64,000 nt of DNA from Saprospiraceae bacterium (GCA_016710625.1 JADJVK010000001.1:124001-188000); one strand, 5' to 3'; counted from the first letter of the stretch, positions 35,759 through 45,400 are shown. Made by a program: numbers and translations. The notes: a model not told the origin generated them from the letters alone.

Positions 35759-37147
35759 ATGAATTACACTAATACATTGAAGGGTCTCATTTTGGAGTAC
35801 GAGGACATGTCACAAAAGGGAACGGTAGTGTTTTTTGAGGAAACGGTCTATTTGAAATTAATTGATTATTATTTTAAAAATAACGATTTTGAAAAAGCAT
35901 TAGTAGTTGTTAATCATGCTATTGAACAACATGGACATTCAAATGTATTTTATAACCGCAAAGCTAGCATTCTTTTAAATCTAGATAAATCTCAACAAGC
36001 CCTAGAAATTATTGAAGCTACGGAGTCACTATATCCTGATTGTTTGGAGACAACTTTACTACGAATTGAGTACTTATGTATGCACGAACAGACCAATGAG
36101 GCGTTTGAATTAATTGAGGATGTAAAAGAAAATGTTTGTTCTACAAAAAATATGAGCTTCTTATTTGGAATGGAAGCTTTGGTTTATGAGTATTTGGGCG
36201 ATTATGACAAAATGTTCGATGCTCTAAGAAATCAATTGTTACTAGATAATACGAATGACAAGGCTTTCCATAAGATTTGGATGTGTGTTGAAATTTCAGG
36301 AAAATACGAGAAAAGCATCCGATTTCACCAACAATTAATCAATAAAAATCCATATACCGCTTATGCATGGTTCAATCTTGGACATGCAAATTACTGTGTG
36401 GAGTCTTTCACAGAAGCAGCCGAATGTTTTGAATATGCATTTTTGATAGATAGAGAATTTGTGAATGCCTATATGGAATGTGCAGACACTTATATACATA
36501 TCAAACAATACGAAAAAGCGATTAATTGCTTAATAGATTTAGAGGATGTTTTTGTTTTTGATTCTTTGGCTTACACCAAATTGGGCATCTGCCATTTTTA
36601 TTTAAACAATTTCGATTTGGCTTTAGATGCTTTGAACAAAGCCATTCTTTTGGATTTCACGAATGATGTTGCTTATTATCATTTAGCTTTGTTGAAAATG
36701 AAAGTTGGAGATGCAGAAGATGCGATATCAATGTTTGAACAAGCAATCGTTATCAATGATAATTTAGAAGAATATTATATCGGGTATGCCAAAGCACTGG
36801 AAAGTGTAGGTAGAAATTTGGATGCAAAAAGGAATTATGTAATTGCAACTGAAACAGCACCTGAAATCAAAGAAATTTGGATTGAATACCTTCAGTTTTT
36901 ATTGAGAAGAAAACGTTTCAAAACAATTTTGACCGTAATAGATGAAGCAGAAATGTATGCTTTATGTACTGAATTACTTTATTTTAGAGCAATTTGTTTG
37001 TTTTACCAAAATCAAAAGTCTCAAGCCCTTGATATGCTAAATGAGGCACTTTTGGAAGACGGTGCATTTGCTTATTTGATAAAAGATGCAAAAAAAATGT
37101 ATCAAGATAAAGACATCACCGCTTTATTATCACTGTATAAATCGTAA
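35759..37147 (+). CDS. Tetratricopeptide repeat protein
   Basis: 462 aa, almost entirely alpha-helical TPR repeats of 34 residues, for example YAWFNLGHANYCVESFTEAAECFEYAFLID and YTKLGICHFYLNNFDLALDALNKAILLD. At least eight to ten repeats are visible. There is no signal peptide or membrane helix, so it is cytoplasmic. This type is common in Bacteroidota and works as a protein-binding scaffold; partners cannot be deduced. It is monocistronic, between the divergent blaI operon and a converging hpt gene. Confidence 0.8.
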   Translation: MNYTNTLKGLILEYEDMSQKGTVVFFEETVYLKLIDYYFKNNDFEKALVVVNHAIEQHGHSNVFYNRKASILLNLDKSQQALEIIEATESLYPDCLETTLLRIEYLCMHEQTNEAFELIEDVKENVCSTKNMSFLFGMEALVYEYLGDYDKMFDALRNQLLLDNTNDKAFHKIWMCVEISGKYEKSIRFHQQLINKNPYTAYAWFNLGHANYCVESFTEAAECFEYAFLIDREFVNAYMECADTYIHIKQYEKAINCLIDLEDVFVFDSLAYTKLGICHFYLNNFDLALDALNKAILLDFTNDVAYYHLALLKMKVGDAEDAISMFEQAIVINDNLEEYYIGYAKALESVGRNLDAKRNYVIATETAPEIKEIWIEYLQFLLRRKRFKTILTVIDEAEMYALCTELLYFRAICLFYQNQKSQALDMLNEALLEDGAFAYLIKDAKKMYQDKDITALLSLYKS

Positions 37148-37168
37148 ACATATCCTCATATTTAAATT

Positions 37169-37212
37169 TTAAAATGGGGCTTTTTTGAGTAATCAACAGA
37201 GTCCCATTTTTT
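37169..37212. terminator. Terminator between the TPR gene and hpt
   Basis: AAAATGGG at 37171-37178 pairs with CCCATTTT at 37203-37210, with a GCT/AG(T) extension and a T run on the right and an A/T run on the left. It lies between convergent stops at 37147 and 37222 and may serve both. Confidence 0.65.
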
Positions 37213-37221
37213 ATTTAAACA

Positions 37222-37752
37222 TTAACACACTTTATATATAGCATCATAATTCCTGCCAAATCCATTATAATCTAACCCATATCCCACAACAAATTCATTC
37301 GGAATCTCAAAGCCTACCAAATCAATATGAATCGGAAATTGGTGGGCAACTGGCTTTGATAATAAAGCAACCAAATAAACCGTTTTCGGATTTTTAGATT
37401 TCAAGGTTTCAATGAAATTATAAATCGTTAGCCCTGTGTCAATTATATCTTCAACAATAATAATTGTCCTTCCTTCCACACTTTTTTTCAAGCTAATTTC
37501 ATGGCTGACTTGACCGGTAGAGCTATCGCCAGAATAAGAGGAAAGTTTGACGAATTCTATTTCCAATTCAAAATCGAGTGTTCTCGAAATATCTGCCATA
37601 AACATAAAACTGCCATTCAATATTCCGAGCAATAGCGGCTTTTCCTCCTTGAATTGTTGGCTGAGTTGCTGCCCAATTTCTTGTATTCTCTGGTGTAACT
37701 CTTCACTAGGAATATATAATTCAAACTCTTTGTCGTCGGCTTTAATTTTCAT
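37222..37752 (-). CDS. hpt: Hypoxanthine phosphoribosyltransferase
   Basis: 176 aa. It salvages hypoxanthine (and often guanine) with PRPP to IMP or GMP. The PRPP-binding loop is IIVEDIIDTGLTIYNF near residue 95-110, preceded by the flexible loop with SSYSGD, and it has the C-terminal base-contact segment PNEFVVGYGLDYNGFGRN. Length is normal and the protein is cytoplasmic. It begins 5 bp after the acyl-CoA synthetase stop, so it is cotranscribed with it. Confidence 0.93.
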   Translation of the reverse strand: MKIKADDKEFELYIPSEELHQRIQEIGQQLSQQFKEEKPLLLGILNGSFMFMADISRTLDFELEIEFVKLSSYSGDSSTGQVSHEISLKKSVEGRTIIIVEDIIDTGLTIYNFIETLKSKNPKTVYLVALLSKPVAHQFPIHIDLVGFEIPNEFVVGYGLDYNGFGRNYDAIYKVC

Positions 37753-37757
37753 TTTCT

Positions 37758-39521
37758 CTATTTTGGATAAATCTTTTCTATTTCCGTTTTATATTTTTGA
37801 TATAATATACTTCTTCTTGGTTTTAAAGTTGGGGTTAACTCATTATTTTCTACAGTCCATTCCTGAGCAACCAAAATAAATTTTCTGATTCTTTCGTGTT
37901 TCTCCAAATCTTGGTTCATTTTTTCTATTTCGCTTTCAAATAATTTTTCCACTTTGGGATTCACCACCATATATAGTGGGGCTGTCCAATGGACATTGTG
38001 ATTCAAACACCAGTTTTTCAATTCTTCAAAAGCTGGGATAATAATTGCAATTGGATAGGGTTTGTTTTCGCCCCAAACCATGCATTGCCCTACAAATGGG
38101 ATGGTTTTCAGCTCTTTTTCCAACTTTTGGGGAGCAACATATTTTCCAACACTGGTTTTGAAAATATCTTTTTTCCTGTCGGTTATTTGCAAAAATCTTT
38201 TGAATACAAATTTGCCAATATCACCTGTCCTAAACCATTCATTTTCAATTACTTCATTGGTTATTTCAGGCTTTTTGTAATAACCCATCATTACATTGGG
38301 TCCTTTCACCATTATTTCCCCTTGCCCCTCTTCATCGGGCTGGTCTATTTTCACTTCCAAATTGGCTAATGGAATCCCAACTGTCCCAAAATTGACACCT
38401 CCTGCTTCGAAACGATTGAAAGAGACGATGGGCGATGTTTCCGTCAAGCCATATCCTTCTCTGACTTTTATCCCAATAGCACTAAATAATCTTCCCAAAC
38501 GGGGTTGTAAGGCAGCAGCTCCCACCACCACAGCATCCAAATTTCCACCAGTGATTTTTTTGATTTTATTAAAAAAAAAGATTCTTACAAAAAACAATTG
38601 GATACTATAAATCATTGATAATCTGCCATGAATGGGATATCTTTCGCCAAGACGAATTGCCCACCAACCAAAATATCTAAAAATTTTGTACCAACCATTG
38701 ACTTTTTGAATGACCCCTTCATACATTTTTTCGAGCAATCGAGGAACACAAGTCATGAAGTCTGGTTTCACTTCTTTCATCCGCTCTCTCAATTCATTTG
38801 CTTTCACATAATGAATCTGAATGCCCATCGTGAAATAGGCATAGGAAACCATTCTTTCAAAAATATGGCTTAAGGGCAAAAAACTTATCGCTTTATCTCC
38901 AGGTTTTACTGGCAGTAAAGTAATGACAGACAGGATGTTACTCACTATATTTTGATGGCTCAGCATCACTCCTTTGGGTTCACCAGTGGTTCCTGAGGTG
39001 TAAATGATGGTTGCCAAATCACTTCCTTTTATCGTTTTCTTAAAGTCTTCGAGAGCTGCGATTTTCTCTGGAGAGCTATGTAGGGTAAGGTTTTGAATAG
39101 TAGATTTTTTTAAAAACAATATTTCTTTAAAATTTGGGCAATCCTCTTTTAACCGACCCAATCTTTCTTGCAATTCTGTGTTTGAAACAAAACAAAAAGC
39201 GGCATCTGTTTCCTTCAAAATATATACTATTTGCTCATCGGTAGCTGTGGCATGAATGGGAACAACCGTTGCCCCAATCTGCTGAATAGCGACATCCACA
39301 ATTATCCACCAAGAATTGCTATAGTTGGAAATGATACAAACATTATCGCCTTTTTTAACCCCTTTCTCACTCAATCCGACACTCAATTGGTTGGAGAGGT
39401 GTATGATTTCATTAATTGAGTGATGAATCCATCCATTGGAGCCAGCATAAGATAAGGCTACCTTCTGAGGATATCTTTCTTGCTGAAAGGCTAAACAATC
39501 AAATAATCTATCGAAATACAT
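37758..39521 (-). CDS. Long-chain acyl-CoA synthetase (AMP-forming)
   Basis: 587 aa. It activates fatty acids to acyl-CoA through an acyl-AMP. The AMP-binding motif IIYTSGTTGEPKGVMLSH is near residue 172-189, with the further motifs GYGLTETSPI near 345 and WFRTGDIGKF near 425, and the C-terminal ITDRKKDIFKTSVGKYV hinge. It belongs to the bacterial FAA1-like (long-chain, AMP-forming) branch of about 590 aa that is common in Bacteroidota. It may be membrane-associated. It is first in a two-gene operon with hpt. Confidence 0.9.
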   Translation of the reverse strand: MYFDRLFDCLAFQQERYPQKVALSYAGSNGWIHHSINEIIHLSNQLSVGLSEKGVKKGDNVCIISNYSNSWWIIVDVAIQQIGATVVPIHATATDEQIVYILKETDAAFCFVSNTELQERLGRLKEDCPNFKEILFLKKSTIQNLTLHSSPEKIAALEDFKKTIKGSDLATIIYTSGTTGEPKGVMLSHQNIVSNILSVITLLPVKPGDKAISFLPLSHIFERMVSYAYFTMGIQIHYVKANELRERMKEVKPDFMTCVPRLLEKMYEGVIQKVNGWYKIFRYFGWWAIRLGERYPIHGRLSMIYSIQLFFVRIFFFNKIKKITGGNLDAVVVGAAALQPRLGRLFSAIGIKVREGYGLTETSPIVSFNRFEAGGVNFGTVGIPLANLEVKIDQPDEEGQGEIMVKGPNVMMGYYKKPEITNEVIENEWFRTGDIGKFVFKRFLQITDRKKDIFKTSVGKYVAPQKLEKELKTIPFVGQCMVWGENKPYPIAIIIPAFEELKNWCLNHNVHWTAPLYMVVNPKVEKLFESEIEKMNQDLEKHERIRKFILVAQEWTVENNELTPTLKPRRSILYQKYKTEIEKIYPK

Positions 39522-39595
39522 TTTATAAAGATAGTAAAAATATTTCTTCTAAGTATTTTGTAATATTTTTTAGATTCGATTAATATAAAAAATAT

Positions 39596-39603
39596 TATAT
39601 TTG
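39596..39603 (+). promoter_or_regulatory. -7 element before the double-OmpA gene
   Basis: TATATTTG is an exact TAnnTTTG match 18 bp before the ATG at 39621, giving a very short leader of about ten nt. No -33 TTG is seen at proper distance. Confidence 0.4.
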
Positions 39604-39620
39604 GAAAAAAATCACCCAAA

Positions 39621-40652
39621 ATGAAAAGGCTTAACCTACTATTTTTGTGTTTCATCCAGTTCTCTGTTCTAGCACAAAACAATCAATACAAACAAATTGC
39701 CAAACAAAATGATATTTTGTTCGAAACTGGAAAATTCGATTTGGCCGAACAAGATTTAGTAAAATTGGATTCTACAATAAAAATTCTAAACACCGACAAG
39801 AGTTTTCAAATACTTTTAACCTCCCATACTGATTCCGATGGTTCACAAAAATCAAATATGGAATTGTCAAAAAAAAGATCTTCTTCAGTAAAAGCCTATT
39901 TAATGAAAATGGGCGTTTCCGAACCAGCTATTCATATTTTCGACTATGGTGAATCGAAACCTATTACAAATAATAAGGATGAAGAAAGCAAAAAAAGAAA
40001 TAGAAGCGTAACCGTCGAAGTCGTAAAATACATTCCATTAGTGAAAATAAATGGAAAAATCAGGAACAATAGTGGGGCAATCCCCAATGCAAAAATATTT
40101 TTAAATAGCAGTATTTATAAAGATTCTGCAATTAGTGGGAATGATGGAAGTTATGAAATAAATGCGATTGAAAATTTGCCAGCAAGACTGAGTGTGGTAG
40201 CTAAAAACAATTTTACTAGTTCGAAAATTATTAAAATCAAAAACGATAAAAACAATCTTCTGGATTTCGAATTATCCGAATCTTTTAAAGGATCCGTTAA
40301 TAAATTTGATGAACTATTTTTTTATGGTGATGAAGCTCGGATGCTCCCGACCTCCCTTCCATCATTAAAGGATTTACTTCTATTCATGAATATGAACCCA
40401 ACTTACAAAATAGAAATTATGGGGCATGTCAATTATCCTGGAACAGAGTTGGTTAAACCCGATTCAAGATATTTCATTTTATCGGTAAATAGGGCTAAAA
40501 CCATTAGAGATTATCTAGTCAATCACCAAATAGAAAGTGAAAGAATTATCTATAAAGGATATGGCAATTCTAAAATGAAATTCCCCCATCCAAAATCTGA
40601 AGCTGAAACCGAAGCCAACAGAAGAGTGGATATAAAAATACTTGAAAATTAG
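39621..40652 (+). CDS. Cell-envelope protein with two OmpA-like domains around a carboxypeptidase-regulatory-like domain
   Basis: 343 aa with a signal peptide (NLLFLCFIQFSVLAQ). Residues about 25-132 are an OmpA-like peptidoglycan-binding domain (LTSHTDSDGSQKSNMELSKKRS then YGESKP...KKRNRSVTVE). Residues about 138-212 are a carboxypeptidase-D regulatory-like beta-sandwich (KINGKIRNNSGAIPNAKIFL). Residues about 220-343 are a second OmpA-like domain (IEIMGHVNYPG ... LSVNRAKTIRDYLVNHQI ... ANRRVDIKIL). It is periplasmic and likely tethers to peptidoglycan at two points. There is no beta-barrel and no lipobox. This double arrangement is less usual than a single C-terminal OmpA domain. Confidence 0.82.
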   Translation: MKRLNLLFLCFIQFSVLAQNNQYKQIAKQNDILFETGKFDLAEQDLVKLDSTIKILNTDKSFQILLTSHTDSDGSQKSNMELSKKRSSSVKAYLMKMGVSEPAIHIFDYGESKPITNNKDEESKKRNRSVTVEVVKYIPLVKINGKIRNNSGAIPNAKIFLNSSIYKDSAISGNDGSYEINAIENLPARLSVVAKNNFTSSKIIKIKNDKNNLLDFELSESFKGSVNKFDELFFYGDEARMLPTSLPSLKDLLLFMNMNPTYKIEIMGHVNYPGTELVKPDSRYFILSVNRAKTIRDYLVNHQIESERIIYKGYGNSKMKFPHPKSEAETEANRRVDIKILEN

Positions 40653-40755
40653 ACTAAATTTTCGGGAAACAACCCACTTTTTTTCAATATCTTCGTATTA
40701 CTTATTTCAATCTTAAATATCAATTGATATTATTTAAACTACTTAATTATTTTAA

Positions 40756-42195
40756 ATGAAAAAAATTAAACACTTATTATTGTTTTTTATTGTTTTGACG
40801 AGTTTGAACCTAAAGGCTCAGTTAAAAGACAATTCTATCGCAGCAAATATCAATTTGAAAGATATTAATGGCGTCCAACAAAATTTGTATAGCTATTTGG
40901 ATTCTGGTTATACTTGTATTCTAGATTTTTCTGCCACTTGGTGTGGTCCATGTTGGAATTATCATGAGTCAAATGCATTGTCAGACCTATATAAATTTTA
41001 TGGTCCAGGAACAACAGACAATAAAATCCGAGTATTCTTTATCGAAGCGGATACCACTACAAATATGGATGATTTATTGGGTAAAACTGCTGATTCTCAA
41101 GGTGATTGGGTAGCTAATAGCCCTTATCCAATTATTGATTTACAAACAAATGCCATATCTGATGCTTATGGCATCACTTATTACCCGACTTTATATATGG
41201 TTTGTCCAAATAGAATCGTGAAAGAAGTGGATCAATTGGATGTAAATGAGCTTTGGGACGAAGCGAATAGTTATTGTGGAACCAAACAAGCTTTGGTTGA
41301 TAACGACCCATCCCTAATTGCTTATTCTGGAGAAACTAAAATTTGTGGCAGTCTTGCTGTAAAAGTTTTGTTACAAAACAATGGTTTACAACCTTTGACA
41401 TCAGCTACATTAAAAGCTAGTTGCCCAGGCCAAACTGATTTGACTTACAATTGGACTGGAAACTTGAAAAAATATGAATATCAAGAAGTCACCGTTGGAA
41501 ATTGGAATCTTAATACCACACAAAATATTACCGCAACTATTACATCAGCTGATGATTTTGCAGATAATAATGCTTTAGATCAAACTATAAATGTGGCAAA
41601 ATTAACTGCATCCAAAAATGTAGTAGTTAAAGTGGTTACCGACCAGTACGGTACAGATATTGAATGGAAATTATTAGACCCAACAGGAAAGAAAATTGCT
41701 AGTGGCGGACCTTATGAGGATCAGGATACTCCAGGAGAATACCCACAACCAGATGTAAATGTTACTTTATCTGGAAATGGTTGCTATACCTTTTTGGTGA
41801 CAGATGTTTATGGAGATGGCATCTGTTGTGATTATGGAGAAGGAATCATAAAAGTGGAGGAGACTAACGGAACCAACTTAATTACATTATATGATTATTT
41901 GGTAAGTGATTTTGATAGATTCAATTTGAATATCGTTGGAACCGAAGATTTGAACAATACTGAAATATCGATCAATCCAAATCCGACCAATGGTATCGTG
42001 AATATTTCTGCTAACACAACGGAAGCAGTAACTTTCGAAATCATCAATAATATTGGTCAGAAATTGGACATCGTTCCAGTAGGAAATGGAGGAAAATGGA
42101 CTTTAGACTTAAGTAATCAATCGAATGGACAATATTTCATCAGAATGAGAGCTGGAAATGCAACAACAGTTGAAAAAATTGTGGTTTTGAAATAA
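40756..42195 (+). CDS. Thioredoxin-like protein with T9SS sorting domain
   Basis: 479 aa with a signal peptide (LLLFFIVLTSLNLKAQ). Residues about 30-175 are a thioredoxin fold with DFSATWCGPCWN, the redox pair at C63 and C66. Residues about 190-400 are beta-rich segments, including CYTFLVTDVYGDGICCDYG, and the C terminus is a T9SS type A sorting domain (SINPNPTNGIVNI near 405, ending TVEKIVVLK). It is therefore probably a cell-surface or released thiol-disulfide protein. The redoxin-T9SS arrangement is known in Bacteroidota. It is followed by a strong terminator. Confidence 0.85.
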   Translation: MKKIKHLLLFFIVLTSLNLKAQLKDNSIAANINLKDINGVQQNLYSYLDSGYTCILDFSATWCGPCWNYHESNALSDLYKFYGPGTTDNKIRVFFIEADTTTNMDDLLGKTADSQGDWVANSPYPIIDLQTNAISDAYGITYYPTLYMVCPNRIVKEVDQLDVNELWDEANSYCGTKQALVDNDPSLIAYSGETKICGSLAVKVLLQNNGLQPLTSATLKASCPGQTDLTYNWTGNLKKYEYQEVTVGNWNLNTTQNITATITSADDFADNNALDQTINVAKLTASKNVVVKVVTDQYGTDIEWKLLDPTGKKIASGGPYEDQDTPGEYPQPDVNVTLSGNGCYTFLVTDVYGDGICCDYGEGIIKVEETNGTNLITLYDYLVSDFDRFNLNIVGTEDLNNTEISINPNPTNGIVNISANTTEAVTFEIINNIGQKLDIVPVGNGGKWTLDLSNQSNGQYFIRMRAGNATTVEKIVVLK

Positions 42196-42221
42196 TAAAA
42201 CCCTTTAAGTTTTATATGAAC

Positions 42222-42267
42222 AAAAAGAGGAGCTCAATGTGATGATTGGCTCCTCTTTTTGATTTTA
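42222..42267 (+). terminator. Terminator hairpin, copy 1 of a repeated element
   Basis: AAAAAGAGGAGC and GCTCCTCTTTTT pair fully, with a CAAT/ATTG extension inside, 26 bp after the stop of the thioredoxin-T9SS gene. Almost the same 46-bp sequence recurs at 45401-45446; only a few loop bases differ. Confidence 0.9.
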
Positions 42268-42340
42268 GCTAATGTTGTGTTTTTAAATATAATATAGATT
42301 AAAATTTTGATTTTTATATTTATAATTAATATACAAAGTA

Positions 42341-42943
42341 TTACTCATTATATGTTGATATAAATTTTTGCTTTACCATTTCATTTAATATTTTTTTGAA
42401 ATTATTTTTTCTACAGCCTGTAGATAAATTGTATTGATTAATTAATTCTTCTTTAATATTGTAAATATATTGAGGTAGTTTATGTAATAAAACAGTTTTA
42501 AAAGGTCTTTTTTCATCAAAATAGTTACAATCATCCAAAGTATCCATTTTTAAAAAAGAATATAAAATTTCATTAATAAAAAGTTGATTTAAAATTGGCT
42601 CTTCATTTAATTTCGATAATAATATTGGTGGTAAATAATCATATTCTACATTGCAAGCCAAAAAAGCATTTCTAGAGTTAATTGATTTATCGAATATTTT
42701 GGTATACTCAATTAATACAGCATTTTTAAGCTTTGTATTTTGAATTGTATCAATTATACTTATTAAATTCTTTTCATTTTCAAACAATTGCTGAAAACTA
42801 TTTTTAAAAGACTTCAAAATTGAATCTTCCGAAATAGATAGATTATTTAAAAGTCCATTTCTTGATAAATTTTCTTTATCCTGACAAATTGCTAAATTAT
42901 TGAAATGAAAATTTATTAAAATTAAAATTATTATGCTTTTCAT
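42341..42943 (-). CDS. Secreted hypothetical protein, DCN(Y/F)F family member 1
   Basis: 200 aa. Signal peptide in residues 1-20 (IIILILINFHFNNLAICQ). The body is helical, lysine- and asparagine-rich. Near residue 136 it has LDDCNYF and near 180 a second Cys followed by NNFKKILNEMVKQKF. The same pattern (DCN-F ... C-x-x-N-x-K-x-IL-x-E) recurs in the next two genes, so these are paralogues. The two cysteines may pair after export. I do not recognise the family. It is in a much more AT-rich stretch than its neighbours, which hints at transfer. Confidence 0.65.
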   Translation of the reverse strand: MKSIIILILINFHFNNLAICQDKENLSRNGLLNNLSISEDSILKSFKNSFQQLFENEKNLISIIDTIQNTKLKNAVLIEYTKIFDKSINSRNAFLACNVEYDYLPPILLSKLNEEPILNQLFINEILYSFLKMDTLDDCNYFDEKRPFKTVLLHKLPQYIYNIKEELINQYNLSTGCRKNNFKKILNEMVKQKFISTYNE

Positions 42944-43046
42944 ATTGCTTGTTCAATATATTAATTTTCTTTTCCCATATCTAATTAAAAAACTATAAAT
43001 TAAATATCTAATAGAAAATTTATGATGAATTAATCATCAATTACAT

Positions 43047-43676
43047 TCAATTTTTTTTATCTTTTAATTCATTTAATATTAATTTCAAATTTTCCTTATG
43101 ACAACTAGTTGAAAAATTATACTTTTCTTCAATATAATTGGTTAAATTATGAGAAGAATATACAATTAAATTAATTATTATATTTTTTTCAATTTCATTT
43201 TTAGAGAAAAAATTGCAATCCTTAAATTCTGGAGATATAAAAAAAGCTTTCATAATATCTTCAAGTAATTGATTTTCAGTAATAGCTCTATTTCTAGAGT
43301 TAGGCAAATCCGATAAAGTTGGTATTGGTAACATTCCGTAATTTTTTATATACTTAATATAATAATGAAGCCGACTATTATAAGTAGAATTGTACCATCC
43401 CAAATAATCATACACTATATTTTCTTTAACTTTCTCACTCTTTAAACTATCAATTTCAATTTGTAAATTTTTTTCATATAGCTTTAAATTATCTATTTTA
43501 TTCAAGAGAACATTATAAATAGAATCTTCCTTTTCAGAAAAATTAAAAATAATTCTAGATTTTGTAATTTTATTTTGATATACTTTTATCAAGCCAATTG
43601 TATCTTCAATTTGCCCAAATATATTTTTTGAAAAAATAAAAAGAATAGATATTAAAATGATTTTACTCTCCTTCAT
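43047..43676 (-). CDS. Secreted hypothetical protein, DCN(Y/F)F family member 2
   Basis: 209 aa. Signal peptide residues 1-21 (IILISILFIFSKNIFGQ). It shares the DCNFF motif (near residue 152) and the C-terminal C-x-x-x-N-L-K-L-I-LNEL block with the genes on either side. The middle has a YLGWYNSTYNSRLHYYIKYIKN segment matching the YTKIFDKSINSRN and YAIKFDSNYSK segments of its paralogues. Its start overlaps the end of member 3 by 14 bp, so the two are coupled. Predicted periplasmic or secreted; function unknown. Confidence 0.65.
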   Translation of the reverse strand: MKESKIILISILFIFSKNIFGQIEDTIGLIKVYQNKITKSRIIFNFSEKEDSIYNVLLNKIDNLKLYEKNLQIEIDSLKSEKVKENIVYDYLGWYNSTYNSRLHYYIKYIKNYGMLPIPTLSDLPNSRNRAITENQLLEDIMKAFFISPEFKDCNFFSKNEIEKNIIINLIVYSSHNLTNYIEEKYNFSTSCHKENLKLILNELKDKKN

Positions 43677-44385
43677 AATTAGTTATATATTTCATTCGTA
43701 TCATTTCCTCTAAAATTAATTTTAAATTTTTAATATGACAATCTAATTTTTCAGTTTTTTCGATATTATGTGATATTTTAAATTTTTCATGACTTAAATA
43801 TTTATATTTTATAATTATTTCTTGTGAAATATTTTTTGAAGAAATAACCAACTTAATAAAAAAATCATTATCAAAATTAGTACTATCTTTATAAAAAAAA
43901 TTGCAGTCTTCTAGTTGATTAGATCTATAGAATTCAGAAAGCAACTGATTCAAATTAACATCATTCTGAAATGTATTCTTTAGTGCTTGTTTTTGAATTA
44001 AATAATCTAAACTTTGAGAGGGTAAAATCCCCGATATTCTAATATTTTCTGAAATAAAATTCATAACTTTTGAATAATTACTATCAAATTTTATAGCATA
44101 ATTATGAATTAATGCAGCTTTTGAATTTCTATTTTGTATTTTTATTATTGATTCTCTAATTTTTTGATCTTCGTTATGTAAACTATCTAGTCTGTTTATC
44201 ATTTTATTAAAATAAATAGCATCTTCACCGAAAATCCCGTTTTCATTTGCATAATCATTAAATGCAACAATATTCAAACTATCTTCCTTTGACGATGGTA
44301 TATTTTCGTCAATTTGAGCAGTAGTGCAAATTGAAAACAAAAATTGAAATAGAAATATTAATACAAGGAAAATATTAAATTTCAT
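43663..44385 (-). CDS. Secreted hypothetical protein, DCN(Y/F)F family member 3
   Basis: 240 aa, the longest of the three. Signal peptide in residues 1-23 (LVLIFLFQFLFSICTTAQ). It has EDCNFFYKD near residue 168 and a C-terminal LDCHIKNLKLILEEMIRMKY block. Compared with members 1 and 2 it has an extra stretch of about 20 residues between the motif and the second cysteine. It is the first of the three in transcription order and overlaps member 2. No known domain is seen. Confidence 0.65.
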   Translation of the reverse strand: MKFNIFLVLIFLFQFLFSICTTAQIDENIPSSKEDSLNIVAFNDYANENGIFGEDAIYFNKMINRLDSLHNEDQKIRESIIKIQNRNSKAALIHNYAIKFDSNYSKVMNFISENIRISGILPSQSLDYLIQKQALKNTFQNDVNLNQLLSEFYRSNQLEDCNFFYKDSTNFDNDFFIKLVISSKNISQEIIIKYKYLSHEKFKISHNIEKTEKLDCHIKNLKLILEEMIRMKYITNYEGE

Positions 44386-44440
44386 GGTTATAATTTTAAT
44401 TGTTTTGTACGATAGTATTTAATAAACATTTCTATTAACC

Positions 44441-45049
44441 TCATTTTATAAATTTATTAAGCCATGCAACGACAGTGTCAATTTTGAGCACAATCGCATT
44501 GGGTAGAAAGAATAGGATTTTGGTTGTTGATGTGAACGAATGACATCCTTATTTAGTTCGTAGTCTATATTGGTTGGGAAAGGTGGTACCATTCGCCAAT
44601 TGGAAATTGAATCAGTTCCAATCAATATACCTTCAAAATAAGACAGACAATACTTTCCGACATAGCCTCTTTTGTAATAATTCGTTGGTACTATTGCTTT
44701 AATTGTGTTCCCATCAACTTTATAAACACCCCAAAACTCACCATCTAAATTTCTAGATATTATTTGATCAATATAATAAGAACTATCCACATTAGCAAAG
44801 TTTCTAAAATTATAGATTAATCCGTTTGGCAAAAAAATTTTAGGATGACTAAATGGACTAGAAATATTTACAAAACTATCCCTTTGATAATAAGTGGAAT
44901 GAAAAAAACCAAGTTTATTTATATTATTACTTTCTTTTCGTTTTTTCAACTCATTAATAAAATCATTATAGAACATATCATCTTTACTTATAAGAGATGT
45001 TCAAATAGAAACAAGAAAAACAGCATAAAAGGAAAATCCATTTATTCAT
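44441..45049 (-). pseudogene. Secreted or lipid-anchored hypothetical protein, frameshifted at both ends
   Basis: The long open frame (44976 to 44446, 176 aa) starts inside the protein. An ATG at 45049 opens a hydrophobic signal-like segment (WIFLLCCFSCFYLN) that joins MFYNDFINELKKRKE if one base is removed near 44985. At the other end, a shift near 44515 gives FLPNAIVLKIDTVVAWLNKF and a TGA at 44441-44443, which looks more natural than the as-read end. The middle (GEFWGVYKVDGNTIKAIVP and YFEGILIGTDS) resembles a small beta-rich lipoprotein. Family unknown. Confidence 0.5.
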
Positions 45050-45400
45050 ATCATTTCCATTTTAAAGTATTGATTATCTGATGTTAAAAAATTAAGTATT
45101 ATTATCCTACAGCTTTTTTATCAATAAAATAAACAAATAATGGAAAAGTTAATAAAGAGAATAGTCTAGTTTGTCTCTTAGGTTTTTTTACTTTCAAGGT
45201 CTGCATAATATTAGTGTATTTGTAACGAGATTCAAGATAAGCGATTTTGAAATCTCGTCAAACAATTCTACTTCTTATTTCAAATAATTATTCCAATCCA
45301 ATTCTTTATTGATATTAAAAACCGCTGATTACCAATTATATTTTTGCTTAAATATTATTTTATAGAGAATTCACTTTTTCAAGGCAAGATATTTTCAAAA
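45050..45400. other. Gene-free AT-rich stretch with one hairpin
   Basis: About 350 bp without a supportable gene. A hairpin is formed by ACGAGATT (45225-45232) and AATCTCGT (45251-45258) with CAA/TTG pairing inside; it has no T run and its role is unknown. Nothing else stands out. Confidence 0.4.

Noticed and set aside
45225..45258. A further terminator
   Set aside because: The hairpin has no T run on either side and is not close to a gene end, so it is only noted within the gap.
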